Source: an uncultured Pseudomonadales bacterium (GTDB taxonomy: Bacteria > Pseudomonadota > Gammaproteobacteria > Pseudomonadales > Azotimanducaceae). From it: 64,000 nt of DNA. The DNA lies in NCBI GenBank assembly GCA_937775265.1, contig CALKBV010000006.1, positions 310,001 to 374,000 on the forward strand, given 5' to 3'. Positions 62,656-64,000 of the stretch are shown here, piece by piece; the stretch's first letter is position 1, and each line of letters starts with the position of its first letter. The position numbers and the translations under genes are program-made. The notes under the pieces are model-generated. The model saw only the letters and a list, made by a program, of their open reading frames with translations, did not search any database and was not told the DNA's origin.

Positions 62656-63300
62656 TCATACTCCGGGCGTATCGCCCCAAAGGAGCTTGTGTAATTGAAC
62701 CTGCAGCCTAACCGGCAACTCATCTTCCAGTATCCAGTCCGCGAGCTCGCGTGATTCAAGTTCGCCGTGGCTGGCGGAAAACAATATCTCATCAACTTTT
62801 TTAGCGAGCTGCAACTCCTGCATCTTGAACCTGGCCCACTCATAATCTCCACGATGGCAGATAACAAACTTCACCTGGTCATCCTGTTTCAGCCTGGGGA
62901 TATTCTCGAACAGGTTGCGCGATACCTCACCTGAACCCGGTGTCTTGAGATCAAGTACCACCGACACCCTCGCATCGATTCCTGTTATATCCATCGCACC
63001 ACTGGTTTCGAGAGAAACCGCATATCCCTCGTCACAGAGCCGGGTCAGAAGCGAACGACATTCCGGCTGAGCAAGTGGTTCACCGCCAGTTACAGTCACA
63101 AACGGAGTTTTTCGAGCCTTGACTGCATCGATGATCGCGTCAATGGACATCTTCTCGCCACCGTGAAACGCGTATTCCGTATCGCAATACTGGCAACGAA
63201 GTGGGCAGCCGGTCAGGCGGACAAAAGCTGTGGGTAAACCGACAGTTCGAGCTTCACCCTGGAGTGAGTGAAAGATTTCTGTGATTCTAAGAGACGACAT
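62656..63300 (-). CDS. queE: 7-carboxy-7-deazaguanine synthase QueE
   Basis: A 214-residue radical SAM enzyme of queuosine synthesis. The [4Fe-4S] site is in LTGCPLRCQYCDTEYAF (Cys-x3-Cys-x2-Cys). TVTGGEPLAQPE carries the SAM contact, and LETSGAMDITG and DLKTPGSGE are typical QueE elements. The start is one base past the cpoB stop, so translation is coupled. The order cpoB-queE-queC is conserved in Pseudomonadales. Confidence 0.95.
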   Translation of the reverse strand: MSSLRITEIFHSLQGEARTVGLPTAFVRLTGCPLRCQYCDTEYAFHGGEKMSIDAIIDAVKARKTPFVTVTGGEPLAQPECRSLLTRLCDEGYAVSLETSGAMDITGIDARVSVVLDLKTPGSGEVSRNLFENIPRLKQDDQVKFVICHRGDYEWARFKMQELQLAKKVDEILFSASHGELESRELADWILEDELPVRLQVQLHKLLWGDTPGV

Positions 63301-63301
63301 T

Positions 63302-64000
63302 TCAGTTGCCGCAATTCACCGATTCGCGCAGATAATTTTCTGCGAGTTTGGCGGCAGTTTTGCCTGGATATTGGTCCATAACTTGCTGTAGAAGATCTGT
63401 TGCCCGTTCGCAATCGCCAAGCGTGTAATAAACTTTACCCAAAGCATAAGCTGCATCAGGAACCTTACTATGGTCAGGAAAATAGCTGATGACTTGCGCT
63501 AGTGCCTGCCTGGCCTTTTCGAAATCCGGATTGGTTTTCGCGGCCTGGACCTGCCCGAGCCAATAGTAGGTATTAGCTGTGTACTCACCATCAGGAAACC
63601 TGTCAATCAACGCTTCAAGCTGAGTAATTGCCATATCATACTGTCTGTTGCGAATCAGTATCTGGGTGGTCTCATACAGGTCTTTTTCGCTGAGGTTTTC
63701 ATCGATTACTGAGACTGCTGTTTCTCCGGGATCTTCCGCAAAGGGCTCTGGTACCTGCACATTTGCTTTGAGCACCTGCTGCAAACGGGCGTCAAGCTCA
63801 AGGTAGCGATCATCCTGAATCGATTTAAGTCTGCTCAGCTCATGTTGGAGTCGTTCAACCAGACCCCGAAGTTCCATGACTTCCTGTTGAAGCAATTGCT
63901 GCTGGTACTGGTTTTCCATCCCACCTGACGCTACCTCCTCCTCAATTGGCGGCTGATAGGTCACCACCGACTCTCTGCTTTCAACAGGAACAGGTGACTG
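63302..64000 (-). CDS. cpoB: cell division coordinator CpoB, 5' end beyond window
   Basis: The last ~232 residues of CpoB (YbgF), a periplasmic protein of the Tol-Pal system that links outer-membrane constriction with septal wall synthesis. The frame is open to the window edge, so the signal peptide is missing. A coiled coil (QQLLQQEVMELRGLVERLQHEL) is followed by TPR repeats (DLYETTQILIRNRQYDMAITQLEALIDRFPDGEY; YYWLGQVQAAK; AAYALGKVYYTLGDCERATDLLQQ). In-frame GTG near 63967 is not the true start. Confidence 0.9.
   Translation of the reverse strand, partial: QSPVPVESRESVVTYQPPIEEEVASGGMENQYQQQLLQQEVMELRGLVERLQHELSRLKSIQDDRYLELDARLQQVLKANVQVPEPFAEDPGETAVSVIDENLSEKDLYETTQILIRNRQYDMAITQLEALIDRFPDGEYTANTYYWLGQVQAAKTNPDFEKARQALAQVISYFPDHSKVPDAAYALGKVYYTLGDCERATDLLQQVMDQYPGKTAAKLAENYLRESVNCGN

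Noticed and set aside
1..64000. CRISPR arrays, prophage genes, insertion sequences, rRNA
   Set aside because: No regularly spaced repeats, no phage structural or transposase motifs, and no rRNA sequence were recognised.

Overview
The window reads as a chromosomal segment of a free-living, probably marine, gammaproteobacterium. The housekeeping genes bamC, dapA, bepA, nadA, queC/queE, cpoB, rmuC and cnoX, the DUF4212/solute-symporter pair and a tRNA-Lys are typical of that class. As I recall it, the set cpoB-queE-queC, tRNA-Lys, nadA-bepA-tusA-dapA-bamC-MBL also forms a neighbourhood in Pseudomonas. Genes are densely packed and mostly in short operons. I recognise no DNA-binding transcriptional regulator among about 57 genes and no integrase or transposase.

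Layout. 0-7 kb: a sugar-type symporter (cut by the left edge), a globin-like protein, a DsbA-like protein, and an operon of acyl-CoA synthetase, CBM9/DUF5916 outer-membrane protein and a degenerate FmdB zinc ribbon. 7-14.5 kb: two divergent phosphoribosyltransferase paralogues, a nucleoside hydrolase with a Tat-like leader, a GT2 glycosyltransferase, a Wzt-like ATPase and a giant sulfotransferase/coiled-coil/GT2/GT4 fusion. 14.5-21 kb: two divergently arranged acyl-CoA dehydrogenase pairs around a CYP153-like P450. 21-32.4 kb: a ThDP enzyme, PspC, a ROK kinase, a voltage-gated cation channel, an amidotransferase/glutamine-synthetase-like pair, a two-part sodium symporter, rmuC and cnoX. 32.4-39.7 kb: an apparently LexA-controlled 48-residue ORF, then the conserved housekeeping block ending in tRNA-Lys with its promoter and terminator. 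39.7-61.9 kb: an accessory oxidative-catabolism region with aldo/keto reductase, enoyl-CoA hydratase, PQQ-type quinohemoprotein, Baeyer-Villiger monooxygenase, SDR, MaoC hydratase, three P450s in the window overall, RND efflux, a Rieske oxygenase, a desaturase and an LLM-class oxidoreductase. 61.9-64 kb: queC, queE and cpoB (cut by the right edge).

The most notable result is two apparent selenoprotein genes within 4 kb, both interrupted by an in-frame TGA at a redox-active position and continuing in the same frame. The first is a TlpA/redoxin-type protein (51449-52549, motif W-U-G-C). The second is a DedA-like membrane protein fused to a rhodanese domain (48422-49378, motif C-S-U-P). In each, a short stem-loop with a G in the first two loop bases sits 21-22 nt after the TGA, as in bacterial SECIS elements. 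As two conventional fragments, each protein would lose its active site.

Much of the rest fits hydrophobic-substrate metabolism. CYP153-type hydroxylases, a Baeyer-Villiger monooxygenase, acyl-CoA synthetase, paired acyl-CoA dehydrogenases, hydratases and an outer-membrane barrel would together import, hydroxylate, activate and beta-oxidise alkane-, terpenoid- or steroid-like compounds. The actual substrates cannot be read from the sequence.
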